From Paracoccaceae bacterium (GTDB lineage: Bacteria; Pseudomonadota; Alphaproteobacteria; Rhodobacterales; Rhodobacteraceae), in assembly GCA_013214575.1 (NCBI GenBank), contig JABSSD010000005.1, forward strand, positions 1 to 64,000: a stretch of DNA of 64,000 nucleotides. Reading direction: 5' to 3'. The position numbers and the translations under genes are program-made. Below are positions 44,776 through 53,772 of the stretch, piece after piece. The notes below the pieces were generated by a model. The model made no database searches, had not been told where the DNA came from, and saw only the letters and a program-made list of their open reading frames with translations. Position 1 is the first letter of the stretch. Each line of letters opens with the position of its first letter.

Positions 44776-45621
44776 TCAGCTGAGTGTCATCAAGGCCTTT
44801 TCGATTTGATCCATCATCTTGTTGGCGCCCTTCAGATCACGGGATTTCAATAGTCTGGCCGCCTGATGTATCGCCCGATCCAGTTTGCTGCGCGCGGCGC
44901 CTGGGCTGCGGGAAACATTGGCGCGCAGCGCCTGTGCCCGTTTTACGCCGGCGCCAAGAGACATCTTGTCCCGGCTGCGCTGCGCGTCGGACTGGGTCTT
45001 TTCTGCGCTGTCCACCGTCTTGCCGATCTTGGCCAGCGCCATTTCCATCATCGAGACCAGCGTCTCGGCCTCTTGCAACCTGCCGTCGTTGACTTGCTTG
45101 ACGGTCTTGGCCAGCGCGCGGTTCAGCTTTGTCTCAAGAGGGCCCGGCGCCAAGGCAATGCGCGGGCGTATTTTCTTGAGCCTTTGCACCAGCTCCCGGG
45201 CGCCTGAGCCGCTGCCTGCGGGAGGGGCCAAATCGGCGACCTTGTCGTCGCTGACCACGGCGCCGGATTTTTCCGGCTTCAGACTGTCCAGCAGATTGCC
45301 GCCCTTGTCATAGAACAGCACGTTGACCTTCGGCTGATTCTTGCGCAGAAACTTTTTCAGCTGGGTTGTGACCTTGGCCGAAACCTTTTCGCAGATCATT
45401 TCCATTTGATCCGACCGCACCACAAAAGTGCCCCAAATCATTGGCGGCTCACCGCCGGCTTTTTTCAACGCTGCGCCAAGCGCCTCGGGTTTTTTGCCCG
45501 GCTCGATCATCAACAGAGGGTCGTTACTTTTATTGAGACAAAAGCCAAAACACATACGTTTGCGGGTGCCCTGGCGCACCATCGATTTGACTTCGTCCCC
45601 GGCAACTCGGGTTGCGACCAT
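44776..45621 (-). CDS. Uncharacterised protein with repeated helical C-terminus, divergent from tssA
   Basis: 281 residues from the ATG at 45621, which has AGGGA seven bases upstream; longer readings to 45843 cross the divergent promoter region. There is no signal peptide. The N-terminal ~110 residues (KRMCFGFCLNKSNDPLLMIE, MIWGTFVVRSDQMEMICEKV) look like a small globular domain. The C-terminal half holds two related helical hairpins, LAKTVKQVNDGRLQEAETLV and IHQAARLLKSRDLKGANKMM, each followed by an 'MExAL' helix. It heads the leftward ExbBD operon and is divergent from the T6SS operon. Not recognised; it could link the two systems. Confidence 0.7.
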   Translation of the reverse strand: MVATRVAGDEVKSMVRQGTRKRMCFGFCLNKSNDPLLMIEPGKKPEALGAALKKAGGEPPMIWGTFVVRSDQMEMICEKVSAKVTTQLKKFLRKNQPKVNVLFYDKGGNLLDSLKPEKSGAVVSDDKVADLAPPAGSGSGARELVQRLKKIRPRIALAPGPLETKLNRALAKTVKQVNDGRLQEAETLVSMMEMALAKIGKTVDSAEKTQSDAQRSRDKMSLGAGVKRAQALRANVSRSPGAARSKLDRAIHQAARLLKSRDLKGANKMMDQIEKALMTLS

Positions 45622-45797
45622 ATTCAAGTCCCTACAAAAACATTGAAACCAATTGACTTTAAGAAAACGATAAGGCTCACTTGTGGTCAAGTTATTGTTT
45701 ATTGTTTCGCATTCCGAACCCCCTAACGGTGCCATCATTCCGCTCCGACACATGGTGGTATGGGTAAGGAAGACTAGCTTTTCAGGAGGCCGATTAT
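45622..45797. promoter_or_regulatory. Divergent promoter region of the ExbBD and T6SS operons
   Basis: 176 AT-rich bases separate the two leftward/rightward operons of the secretion island. Poly-A/T blocks occur (TTTAAGAAAACGATAAGG, GTTATTGTTTATTGTTTCG). Strong ribosome sites mark both ends (AGGGA for the leftward gene, AGGAGG for tssA). Shared control of both arms is likely; no specific operator was recognised. Confidence 0.5.
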
Positions 45798-46844
45798 ATG
45801 GACCCAGCTGTTTTGTTGCAGTCCAAAGGGGATGACACCCCAAGTGGCGACGATCTGGAATATGATCCGACGTTTACGGATATGGAACTGGCTGCGCAGC
45901 CGGGCGAAGAGGTGGTGATGGGGAATACCACCACCGAGGCCTCTGATCCGGATTACCGTGAGGTTGAGAAAAATGCGTTGGCCATTCTGGAGCGCAGTCA
46001 TGATTTGCGGGCGGCAGTATTTTTGGCGGATGCCATTCTTCATTCCGAAGGGCTGACGGGTTTTGCTTATGTGACCACCTTTATTCGCGGCTGTCTGGAG
46101 CAATACTGGGAGACGTGCCATCCCGAGCTGGACGAGGATGATGGCGACCCGACAATGCGCATCAACAAGGTGCAGGATCTCTGTGGCCAGCCCGATGATA
46201 TGGCAGGCCCGTCGCCGGTGTATCGCTCGTTGCGGCGGGCGGCTCTGAGCAACAGCCGCGGGTTTGGCCAGTTTTCCCTGCGCGATATCGAGGCCGCCGA
46301 AGGTTTGATCTCTGCACCCAGTGATATGGGTACGGTGCCGGATACCGCCACGGTCAGTGCCTCATTTCAGGACAGTGACAAGGACGAGCTGGAAGCCCGC
46401 GTCGCGGCCATTGAACTTTCGGCTGAGAATGTCGCCGCGATCTCGGCGGTGTTTGATGAGCAGACCCCGGGGCAGGGGCCTGATTTGCAGCCCTTGGTCA
46501 AACTGTTGCGACAGATGGCCAAACGATTGCGCGATTATGCCAGCATGGCACCGGCCGAAACGGTGGATGAAACCGCAGCGGACGAGGCCGGCGGCGAGGC
46601 ATCGGTTCGCGGGTCGGTGGCCGGTGGCGGCGTTGGAGGCATCAATTCTCAATCGGATGTGACCAATACGCTGGACCGGATTATCGGCTATTACCAACGG
46701 GCCGAGCCGTCCAGCCCGCTGCCAATTCTGCTGGAACGGGCCAAACGATTGGTGGGGGCCGATTTCCTGACGATCGTCAACGATATGGCCCCGCAGGGTA
46801 TCGACAATGTCAATCTGATTGGCGGCATTGACGACGACGACTGA
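45798..46844 (+). CDS. tssA: Type VI secretion protein TssA
   Basis: 348 residues. The ImpA N-terminal domain covers about the first 150 (SGDDLEYDPTFTDMELAAQP, DYREVEKNALAILERSHDLR, EQYWETCHPELDEDDGD), followed by a helical region and the C-terminal SQSDVTNTLDRIIGYYQRAE, NPS-like PSSPLPILLERAKRL motif. TssA caps and organises sheath/tube polymerisation at the baseplate. It is first of the rightward operon and has a strong AGGAGG site. Length and the C-terminal SSPLP motif place it with the shorter TssA class. Confidence 0.93.
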   Translation: MDPAVLLQSKGDDTPSGDDLEYDPTFTDMELAAQPGEEVVMGNTTTEASDPDYREVEKNALAILERSHDLRAAVFLADAILHSEGLTGFAYVTTFIRGCLEQYWETCHPELDEDDGDPTMRINKVQDLCGQPDDMAGPSPVYRSLRRAALSNSRGFGQFSLRDIEAAEGLISAPSDMGTVPDTATVSASFQDSDKDELEARVAAIELSAENVAAISAVFDEQTPGQGPDLQPLVKLLRQMAKRLRDYASMAPAETVDETAADEAGGEASVRGSVAGGGVGGINSQSDVTNTLDRIIGYYQRAEPSSPLPILLERAKRLVGADFLTIVNDMAPQGIDNVNLIGGIDDDD

Positions 46845-46910
46845 ATATAGCCGCCACAGCCCGTTTATCGGGGCCGATGGCATAACGACTATTGAGTAAG
46901 GGAGTATCAG

Positions 46911-47426
46911 ATGGCCAGCAGTTCACAAAAATTCATAGCTCGAAATCGAGCGCCAAGAGTTCAAATCGAATATGATGTCGAACTCTATGGCGCCGAGAAA
47001 AAGGTCCAACTTCCCTTTGTCATGGGGGTGGTGAGCGATCTGGTTGGCAAATCCGAGGTGGAGCAACCCAGCGTTGCTGACCGCAAATTCCTCGAAATAG
47101 ATGTCGACAATTTTGACGACCGGATGAAATCAATGGCCCCGCGGGCGGCGTTTACGGTGCCCAACACCCTGACCGGTGAGGGCAATCTGGCGGTCGATAT
47201 TACATTTGAAAGCATGGATGATTTCAAACCTGCAGCCATTGCCGCCAAGGTGGCGCCGCTGCGCGAACTGCTTGAAGCCCGCACCCAGCTGTCCAACCTG
47301 ATGACCTATATGGACGGCAAGACCGGGGCCGAGGATCTGATTTCAAAAATTATTCAAGACCCAAGCCTGTTGAAAACCCTCGCGGCGCAGGCAGCGCCGG
47401 GTGGCAGCAGCGACGCTGAAGAATAA
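46911..47426 (+). CDS. tssB: Type VI secretion contractile sheath small subunit TssB
   Basis: 171 residues, normal for TssB/VipA. Family blocks: FIARNRAPRVQIEYDVELYG, KKVQLPFVMGVVSDLVGK, RKFLEIDVDNFDDRMKSMAP and a C-terminal helix (ARTQLSNLMTYMDGKTGAED). It forms the sheath with TssC, encoded 11 bases downstream. Its first 40 residues are identical to the N-terminus of the fusion protein at 58723, while the codons differ widely. AAGGGAG precedes the ATG. Confidence 0.96.
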   Translation: MASSSQKFIARNRAPRVQIEYDVELYGAEKKVQLPFVMGVVSDLVGKSEVEQPSVADRKFLEIDVDNFDDRMKSMAPRAAFTVPNTLTGEGNLAVDITFESMDDFKPAAIAAKVAPLRELLEARTQLSNLMTYMDGKTGAEDLISKIIQDPSLLKTLAAQAAPGGSSDAEE

Positions 47427-47437
47427 GGAGGGTAGAC

Positions 47438-48934
47438 ATGGCTGAAGAACAACTCGAGGCGGAAGCCGGTGGTGCCGAAGAGGCATTTGGCTCAAATGAA
47501 TTTGCAAGCCTGCTGCACAAGGAATTCCGACCCAAATCGGATCAGGCAAAGACCGCGGTAGAATCCGCAGTCAAAACTCTGGCCGAACAGGCGCTGGCCA
47601 ATACCGCGCTGATCAGCGACGACGCGCTGCGCTCAATCGAAAGCATCGTTGCCGCGATCGACAAAAAGCTGACCGAACAGGTCAATCTGGTGCTGCACAA
47701 TGAAGAGTTCCAGAAACTGGAGAGCGCCTGGCGTGGTCTGCACTATCTGGTCAACAATACCGAAACCGACGAACAGTTGAAAATCCGGGTGCTGCCCATC
47801 TCGAAGAAAGAGATGCACAAAACCCTGAAGAAATTCAAAGGTACCGCCTGGGATCAGTCGCCGATCTTCAAGAAACTCTATACCGAGGAATTCAGCCAGT
47901 TGGGCGGGGAACCCTATGGCGCTCTGGTTGCGGACTATCATTTTGACCATTCGCCGCCAGACATTGAACTGCTGGGTGAAATGTCCAAGATTGCGGCCGC
48001 AGCCCATGCGCCACTGATCACCGGGGCGAAGCCCTCGCTGTTCCAGATGGACAGCTGGTCGGAGCTGTCCAACCCGCGGGATCTGACCAAGATCTTTCAG
48101 ACCCCGGAATATGCCGCCTGGCGGTCGCTGCGGGAAAGCGAAGATTCCAAATATGTTGGTCTGGCGATGCCACGGTTCCTGGGCCGGATGCCCTATGGCT
48201 CCAAAACCGATCCGGTCGAAGAATTTGCCTTTGAAGAAGACACCGGCAGTTCTGAAAGCGGTCACTATTCCTGGGTCAACGCGGCCTATGGCATGGCGAT
48301 GAACATCACCCGTTCGTTCAAAGCCTACGGCTGGTGTTCGCGTATTCGCGGTGTTGAAAGTGGCGGCACGCTGGAAGATCTTCCGTCGCATACCTTCCCC
48401 ACCACCGATGGCGGAGTCGATCAGAAATGCCCGACCGAAATTGCCATTGATGACCGGCGCGAGGCGGAATTGGCGAATAATGGCATGATGCCGTTGATCC
48501 ACCGCAAAAACACCGATGTGGCCACCTTTATGGGGGCGCAATCGCTTCATAAACCTGCTGAATATGATGACCCGGACGCATCCTCGAACGCCGCACTTGG
48601 CGCGCGGTTGCCCTATCTGTTCGCCACCTGCCGGTTTGCACATTATCTGAAGTGCATGGTGCGCGACAAAGTCGGATCCTTCAAAAGTCGCCAGGGGATG
48701 GAAACCTGGCTGCAGGATTGGATCAACAATTACGTTGATTTCAACGCCGAGATTTCCTCGGAAAACGAAAAGGCGCGCAAACCTCTCGCCGCTGCCGAAG
48801 TGGTGGTGGAAGAGGTCGAGGGCAACCCGGGCTATTACAGCTCAAAGTTTTTCCTGCGCCCGCATTATCAGCTTGAAGGCCTTTCTGTCTCATTGCGGCT
48901 GGTATCCAAACTGCCCTCGGAAAAAGGGGCCTGA
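47438..48934 (+). CDS. tssC: Type VI secretion contractile sheath large subunit TssC
   Basis: 498 residues, normal for TssC/VipB. Markers are VLHNEEFQKLESAWRGLHYL, DHSPPDIELLGEMSKIAAAA, PRFLGRMPYGSKTDPVEEF, WVNAAYGMAMNITRSFKAYG, and the C-terminal FFLRPHYQLEGLSVSLRLVS. It makes the outer sheath that contracts to drive the Hcp tube. AAGGAGGG lies before the ATG. Together with TssB it is likely the main sheath, with the fusion protein downstream a specialised second version. Confidence 0.97.
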   Translation: MAEEQLEAEAGGAEEAFGSNEFASLLHKEFRPKSDQAKTAVESAVKTLAEQALANTALISDDALRSIESIVAAIDKKLTEQVNLVLHNEEFQKLESAWRGLHYLVNNTETDEQLKIRVLPISKKEMHKTLKKFKGTAWDQSPIFKKLYTEEFSQLGGEPYGALVADYHFDHSPPDIELLGEMSKIAAAAHAPLITGAKPSLFQMDSWSELSNPRDLTKIFQTPEYAAWRSLRESEDSKYVGLAMPRFLGRMPYGSKTDPVEEFAFEEDTGSSESGHYSWVNAAYGMAMNITRSFKAYGWCSRIRGVESGGTLEDLPSHTFPTTDGGVDQKCPTEIAIDDRREAELANNGMMPLIHRKNTDVATFMGAQSLHKPAEYDDPDASSNAALGARLPYLFATCRFAHYLKCMVRDKVGSFKSRQGMETWLQDWINNYVDFNAEISSENEKARKPLAAAEVVVEEVEGNPGYYSSKFFLRPHYQLEGLSVSLRLVSKLPSEKGA

Positions 48935-48998
48935 TTCTCACGAACAGGCCAATCCCATAATGCTCGTAACGAGTTGATGAATTTGAAAGGAAAATAAA

Positions 48999-49499
48999 AT
49001 GGCTGCTAACATGTTTGTCAAAATTTCGGACATAACAGGCGATGCAATGGAGTCGGGTCACAAAGAGTGGATCGTTGTTCAATCTGCCAGTTGGAATGTT
49101 GAACGTGCGGTTGAAATGACCGATCTGGGCTCGACCCAGCGGATGCATGCCAACTCGAACTTTGGTAAGGTCGAGCTGTCATCCCAAATGGGCAAGGCGT
49201 CGAACGATCTTGCGCTGTCGGTTGCAAACGGCACCGTCCGCAAGGAAATCAAAATGGATTGGTGTCGCTCGGGTGACAGCGCCGCTGATGGCCTGCTGGT
49301 CTATTGTATCTGGAAGCTGAAAGACGTGGTGATCGATAGCTATTCGCTGTCGTCCAGCGAAGATGGCATTCCGGAAGAGACCTGGACACTGGCCTATGCT
49401 GCGATGGAAATCGAGTATAAGTCGACCGACCAGAAAACCGGTAAACTGAAGACCGAAGGCAACTTTAAGTGGAACGTTCAGACTGGCAAAGTCGAGTAA
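48999..49499 (+). CDS. hcp: Type VI secretion tube protein Hcp (TssD)
   Basis: 166 residues with the Hcp1 family pattern: MFVKISDITGDAMESGHKEW, ERAVEMTDLGSTQRMHANS, a central beta core (DLALSVANGTVRKEIKMDWC) and AYAAMEIEYKSTD. It forms hexameric rings of the inner tube. It has a good GAAAGGA site and is followed at once by a strong terminator, so it can be produced in excess of the downstream baseplate genes. Confidence 0.96.
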   Translation: MAANMFVKISDITGDAMESGHKEWIVVQSASWNVERAVEMTDLGSTQRMHANSNFGKVELSSQMGKASNDLALSVANGTVRKEIKMDWCRSGDSAADGLLVYCIWKLKDVVIDSYSLSSSEDGIPEETWTLAYAAMEIEYKSTDQKTGKLKTEGNFKWNVQTGKVE

Positions 49500-49511
49500 T
49501 CCCGCTTTGCT

Positions 49512-49543
49512 ACTCCGGGCACTTCGGTGCCCGGAGTTTTTTT
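49512..49543 (+). terminator. Rho-independent terminator after hcp
   Basis: ACTCCGGGCAC pairs perfectly with GTGCCCGGAGT around a TTCG tetraloop, followed by seven T. It lies 13 bases after the hcp stop and 34 bases before tagJ. Read-through would be needed for the rest of the T6SS operon unless there is another promoter. Confidence 0.92.
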
Positions 49544-49576
49544 GTCCAATAGATTTTAGCGACGGAGCACTGTGTG

Positions 49577-50380
49577 ATGACACCCGAAGAGCATCTGAAA
49601 TCTGGTGATCCCGCGGCGGCGCTAAAGGCGCTGCAAGACCGGGTGCGCGCCGATCCGTCGGATGCCAAATTGCGTATCTTTCTGTTTCAGCTGCTGTGCG
49701 TGCTGGGCGATTGGAAACGTGCCATCGCGCAGTTGAAACTCAGCGCTGAACTGGACGAAGGCGCCACCCTGATGGCCAAGGCCTACCGCGAGGCGATCAT
49801 CTGCGAGGTCTACCGCGAAAAGGTCTTCGCAGGCGAAAAAGACCCGATGATCTTTGGCGAGCCCGAAGAATGGCTGGCGCTGTTGATTGAGGCTCAGAAA
49901 TTATTGGCACAGGGCAAGGTGGGCGAGGCCGCAGGTCTGCGCGCCCGCGCCTTTGACGGCGCCCCTGCCAGCACCGGTGAGATCAACGGCGAACGGTTCG
50001 ACTGGATCGCGGATGCCGATATGCGCCTGGGTCCGGTGCTTGAAGTGATTGTAAACGGCCGCTATTTCTGGCTGCCTTTTGCGCAGATCAGCAAGTTGGA
50101 GATCGAAGAGCCCTGCGACCTGCGGGACGCCGTGTGGACGGCTGGTACCCTGACTCTGGTCAACGGTGGCGAAGTGGCGGTGCTGATTCCGACCCGCTAT
50201 CCAGGCTCGGCGACCGCCGAGCCATCGCTGATGCTGGCCCGGGCCACCGACTGGCGCGATGCCGGCCACGACACCTTTGTCGGCTTGGGGCAACGGTTGT
50301 TGACCACCGAGAAAGGCGATATTGCCCTGATGGATCTGCGCAGCTTGCAGATAGACGGCCAAGAGGTTGCCAATGGCTGA
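49577..50380 (+). CDS. tagJ: Type VI secretion accessory protein TagJ (ImpE)
   Basis: 267 residues from ATG 49577; GTG at 49574 is equally close to the GGAG site. The N-terminus has TPR-like helices (HLKSGDPAAALKALQDRVRA, LFQLLCVLGDWKRAIAQL). The C-terminal SciE-type domain has DWIADADMRLGPVLEVIVNG and RYFWLPFAQISKLEIEEP. In Pseudomonas TagJ binds TssB and ClpV and modulates sheath recycling. Two TssB-type N-termini are encoded here, so it may have two clients. It overlaps tssE by eight bases. Confidence 0.92.
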   Translation: MTPEEHLKSGDPAAALKALQDRVRADPSDAKLRIFLFQLLCVLGDWKRAIAQLKLSAELDEGATLMAKAYREAIICEVYREKVFAGEKDPMIFGEPEEWLALLIEAQKLLAQGKVGEAAGLRARAFDGAPASTGEINGERFDWIADADMRLGPVLEVIVNGRYFWLPFAQISKLEIEEPCDLRDAVWTAGTLTLVNGGEVAVLIPTRYPGSATAEPSLMLARATDWRDAGHDTFVGLGQRLLTTEKGDIALMDLRSLQIDGQEVANG

Positions 50381-50870
50381 CAAGACCTTGGGCGAACGCC
50401 TGCAACCTTCCTTGCTGGACCGGCTGACTGATCAGCAACCGGGAACCCTGAAGGAGACACGGGATTCGCGGGTCATTGACCTGAACCGCCTGCGCGAGAT
50501 CATCCAGCGCGATCTGTCCTGGCTGTTGAACACCCATAATGCCGAAACCCATTTTGACACCGAAAAATTCCCCTCGGTGGCGCGGTCGGTGATCAACTAT
50601 GGCTTGTCCGAAGTGACCGGCGAATATTCCACTGATGAAAAGGCCGAGGCGATCCGCCGTTCGATCGAGCAGGCCATTTCCACCTTTGAGCCGCGCATCA
50701 TCGAAGGCTCGGTTGATGTCGTGTTGAGCAGTGGCACCGATGACTCCAAAATGACGGTTGGTCTGGATATCCGGGCCGACATGTGGGCACAGCCAATGCC
50801 GCTGGAATTGTTCCTGCGCAGCAAGGTAGATTTGACCACCGGCGAAGTGGCCGTGGAAAGGGGGCTGTAG
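50373..50870 (+). CDS. tssE: Type VI secretion baseplate protein TssE
   Basis: 165 residues from the ATG at 50373, which has AGAGG six bases upstream inside the end of tagJ. Gp25-like domain: VIDLNRLREIIQRDLSWLLN, YGLSEVTGEYSTDEKAEAI, SIEQAISTFEPRIIEGSVDV. It is part of the baseplate wedge with TssF and TssG, encoded next. The order tssE-tssF-tssG is conserved in T6SS clusters. Confidence 0.95.
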   Translation: MADKTLGERLQPSLLDRLTDQQPGTLKETRDSRVIDLNRLREIIQRDLSWLLNTHNAETHFDTEKFPSVARSVINYGLSEVTGEYSTDEKAEAIRRSIEQAISTFEPRIIEGSVDVVLSSGTDDSKMTVGLDIRADMWAQPMPLELFLRSKVDLTTGEVAVERGL

Positions 50871-50871
50871 C

Positions 50872-52749
50872 TTGGACACCCGGCTTCTGGAACACTATGA
50901 AAACGAACTGAACTATCTGCGCGATATGGGCGGAGAGTTTGCCGCCGCCTATCCAAAGATTGCCTCGCGTCTGGGCATGGAGGGGATCGAGGTTCTGGAC
51001 CCCTATGTGGAACGTCTGCTCGAAGGGGTGGCGTTTCTGTCGGCGCGGGTGCAGTTGGAACTGCAGCTACAATATCCCAATTTCACCGCCAATCTGCTGG
51101 AAATCATCTATCCGCATTATCTGGCACCAACCCCGTCGATGATGATTGCCGCCTTCAAGCCCGATGTCAGCAACTCGGCGGTCAAAAGCGGCTATGTGCT
51201 GCCGCGCCATTCCATTCTGCGCAGCCGCTTGACCGAGGGGGAACAAACCGCCTGTGAATTCCGCACCGCCTCTGAGATGACCATGTGGCCGATCGAAATC
51301 ACCGAGGCCGAGTATATTGATGGGCGTGGCGAGTTGGTGGCGGCAGGGGTGGCCAGCGGGGTCGATGCCCGTGCGGGTATCCGGCTGCGGCTGCGGCGCA
51401 GTGATGGCGAGTCGATCTCGGATCTGGCGATGAATAATCTGACGCTGTATCTCAGCAATAAGGCGGGCAATAGCTGGCCATTGCTGGAACTGCTCTGCAC
51501 CCAGGTGCAGGGAATGGTGGCACGCTCGACCGACCGGCGCGCCGATTGGCACATGCCCCTGCCAGAGGGGCGGATTGTGCAGCGCGGGTTTGAGGCGGAC
51601 GAGGCCTTGTTGCCCACTCCGCGGCAGGTGTTTGACGGCTATCGCCTGCTGCAGGAATATTTTGCCATGCCCGAGCGGTTCCGCTTTGTCGAGCTTCAGG
51701 GCCTGCAGCCCGCGTTGCAACGGGCCAAGGGGCCTGAGGTGGATATCTATATCCTGCTGCGCGAAGGCATGAGCGAGGTCGCTCCGGTGGTGACGCCTGA
51801 GGTGTTTACCCTGAATGCAGTGCCGGCAGTGAACCTGTTCGAGAAACGCTGCGACCGGGTGCAGATCTCGCCGCATGACACCGAACATCACGTGGTGCCC
51901 AACCGCACTGCCGGGCTGGATTTTGAGATCTACAGTCTGAACTCTGTCACCGGCATCAGCGGCGAGGGCGAAGACGATGTGATTTTCCGGCCGTTTTACT
52001 CGGCCACTGATTTTACCGCCTCGGGTGAGAATTTTCCGGCTTATTACAGTGTTAAACGACGGATGCGGCAGCGGTCCGAGAAGGAACGGCTGCGCGGGGT
52101 GCGGAGTTCCTACCTTGGCTCCGAGATGTATCTGACACTGGTGGACCGGTCCCAGGCCCCCTACGCGGCTGATCTGGAACAACTGGCGGTCAAGGCCTTG
52201 TGCACAAACCGTGATTTGCCGATGCTGCTGGCCACCGGAGATGACAATGTGTTCCACCTGCCCGAAGGCGGCCCGGTGACCTCGATCACATTGCCGGTGT
52301 CTCCGACCCGGCCCCGTCCGACCCTGGCGCAGGGCGATACCGCCTGGCGGCTGATCTCTCATCTGAGCCTGAACTACGCCTCGATTACCGAGACCGGCAA
52401 GGGCCAGTCGGCGGCGGCGCTGCGCGAATTGGTCGGGCTTTATGCGCCGCTGGGCAATCGGGTGACCGAGAAACAGCTGGAGGGGATCGTGTCGATCTCG
52501 ACCCGGCCCATCGTGCGCCGGATGAGCGACGAGGTTCTGTCGACGGCGGTGCGGGGTCTGGAGATTACTCTGGGCTTTGACGAGAGCTTTTTCGAGGGCA
52601 GCAATATCTATGCGCTTGGCGCCGTGCTGGAGCGGTTTTTGCGCCGCTACTCGACCATCAATTCATTCACCGAAACTGTTCTAATCACTGAAAAACGCGG
52701 GGAAATTGCCAGATGGCGACCGGAAAAAGGTCTGGGCCGGATACTCTGA
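50872..52749 (+). CDS. tssF: Type VI secretion baseplate protein TssF
   Basis: 625 residues, standard for TssF/VasA. Start LLEHYENELNYLRDMGGEFA AAYPKIASRLG, then DPYVERLLEGVAFLSARVQL and YPNFTANLLEIIYPHYLAP, all family hallmarks, with VRSSYLGSEMYLTL and a conserved C-terminal YALGAVLERFLRRYSTINSF. The start is a TTG one base after the tssE stop codon, with GGGGG nearby. It overlaps tssG by 37 bases. Confidence 0.96.
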   Translation: MDTRLLEHYENELNYLRDMGGEFAAAYPKIASRLGMEGIEVLDPYVERLLEGVAFLSARVQLELQLQYPNFTANLLEIIYPHYLAPTPSMMIAAFKPDVSNSAVKSGYVLPRHSILRSRLTEGEQTACEFRTASEMTMWPIEITEAEYIDGRGELVAAGVASGVDARAGIRLRLRRSDGESISDLAMNNLTLYLSNKAGNSWPLLELLCTQVQGMVARSTDRRADWHMPLPEGRIVQRGFEADEALLPTPRQVFDGYRLLQEYFAMPERFRFVELQGLQPALQRAKGPEVDIYILLREGMSEVAPVVTPEVFTLNAVPAVNLFEKRCDRVQISPHDTEHHVVPNRTAGLDFEIYSLNSVTGISGEGEDDVIFRPFYSATDFTASGENFPAYYSVKRRMRQRSEKERLRGVRSSYLGSEMYLTLVDRSQAPYAADLEQLAVKALCTNRDLPMLLATGDDNVFHLPEGGPVTSITLPVSPTRPRPTLAQGDTAWRLISHLSLNYASITETGKGQSAAALRELVGLYAPLGNRVTEKQLEGIVSISTRPIVRRMSDEVLSTAVRGLEITLGFDESFFEGSNIYALGAVLERFLRRYSTINSFTETVLITEKRGEIARWRPEKGLGRIL

Positions 52750-53771
52750 GCCATTTTGACAAACTGGTCGAAAACCCTGGAAAACATCATATTTTTCAGG
52801 CGCTCAGAGTATTGGAAGCCCATTACGCCGAGGCGCCGCGTCTGGGGGAAAGCCGCCGCCCGCGGCAGGACAAATTGCGCCTTGGCCAAGAGGCTGAGCT
52901 GGCGTTTCCACCCAATACAATATCAAGTTTCACCCCGCCTCAGGGCGACCAGCCGGCCCGGCTGACCAATCGGTTCTTTGGGCTGTTTGGACCGCAGGGC
53001 CCCCTGCCGCTGCACCTGACCGAATATGCCCGCGACCGCAAACGCAACCACCGGGACCCAACAATGGTTGCCTTTGCCGATATGTTGACGCACCGGATGA
53101 TGGGGCTGTTGTACCGGGCCTGGGCCCAGGGCCAGCCGGCAGTGAGTTTCGACCGGGATGAGGACCCAATGGCGCGCAAGGTGGCGTCGCTGGCGGGCTA
53201 TAACGGTGACAGTTTGCGGGGCCGCGATGCGATGCCGGACATGGCCAAGCTGCATTTTGCCGGCCATCTGGGGCAGGAGGCCAAAAACCCGGAGGGGCTG
53301 GTCTCGATCCTGTCGGCGTTTTTTGATGTGCCGGTGCAATTGCAGGAATTTGTCGGCAGCTGGCTGGATCTGGAACCGGATGACCAGTGGCAATTGGGCC
53401 GGGCTGGCGGGCTGGGTCAGTCCACCAGCATTGGCACAAAAGTCTGGAGTCGCAGTGCCAAGTTCCGGCTGCGGATCGGCCCGCTAAGCCTGGCGGATTA
53501 CCAACGCCTATTGCCCGGTGGCCCGGCGCTGACCCGGATGCGGGCCATTGTCCGCTCTTACATTGGCGATGTGCTGGATTGGGACGTCAATCTGGTGCTG
53601 GCCGGCGATCAGGTGCCGCGCGCCAGTCTGGGCGGCACCACCCAGTTGGGGCACACGTCGTGGATCGGCAGTCGTCCGGACCCCGATGCCGAACGCCCAG
53701 ATGTTGATGATTTATACCTGTATCCCAGTCTTGGGGATCTACAGGCAGACAGTTTAAAGGGAGGTATTTGA
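52713..53771 (+). CDS. tssG: Type VI secretion baseplate protein TssG
   Basis: 352 residues. Family features: HHIFQALRVLEAHYAEAPRL near the start, LTNRFFGLFGPQGPLPLHLT EYARDR, FDRDEDPMARKVASLAGYNG, and a C-terminal LGGTTQLGHTSWIG. It completes the TssEFG wedge. The chosen ATG lies inside the tssF 3' end with GGGGA upstream. The stop is one base before the tssH start, so the two are tightly coupled. Confidence 0.95.
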   Translation: MATGKRSGPDTLSHFDKLVENPGKHHIFQALRVLEAHYAEAPRLGESRRPRQDKLRLGQEAELAFPPNTISSFTPPQGDQPARLTNRFFGLFGPQGPLPLHLTEYARDRKRNHRDPTMVAFADMLTHRMMGLLYRAWAQGQPAVSFDRDEDPMARKVASLAGYNGDSLRGRDAMPDMAKLHFAGHLGQEAKNPEGLVSILSAFFDVPVQLQEFVGSWLDLEPDDQWQLGRAGGLGQSTSIGTKVWSRSAKFRLRIGPLSLADYQRLLPGGPALTRMRAIVRSYIGDVLDWDVNLVLAGDQVPRASLGGTTQLGHTSWIGSRPDPDAERPDVDDLYLYPSLGDLQADSLKGGI

Positions 53772-53772
53772 C

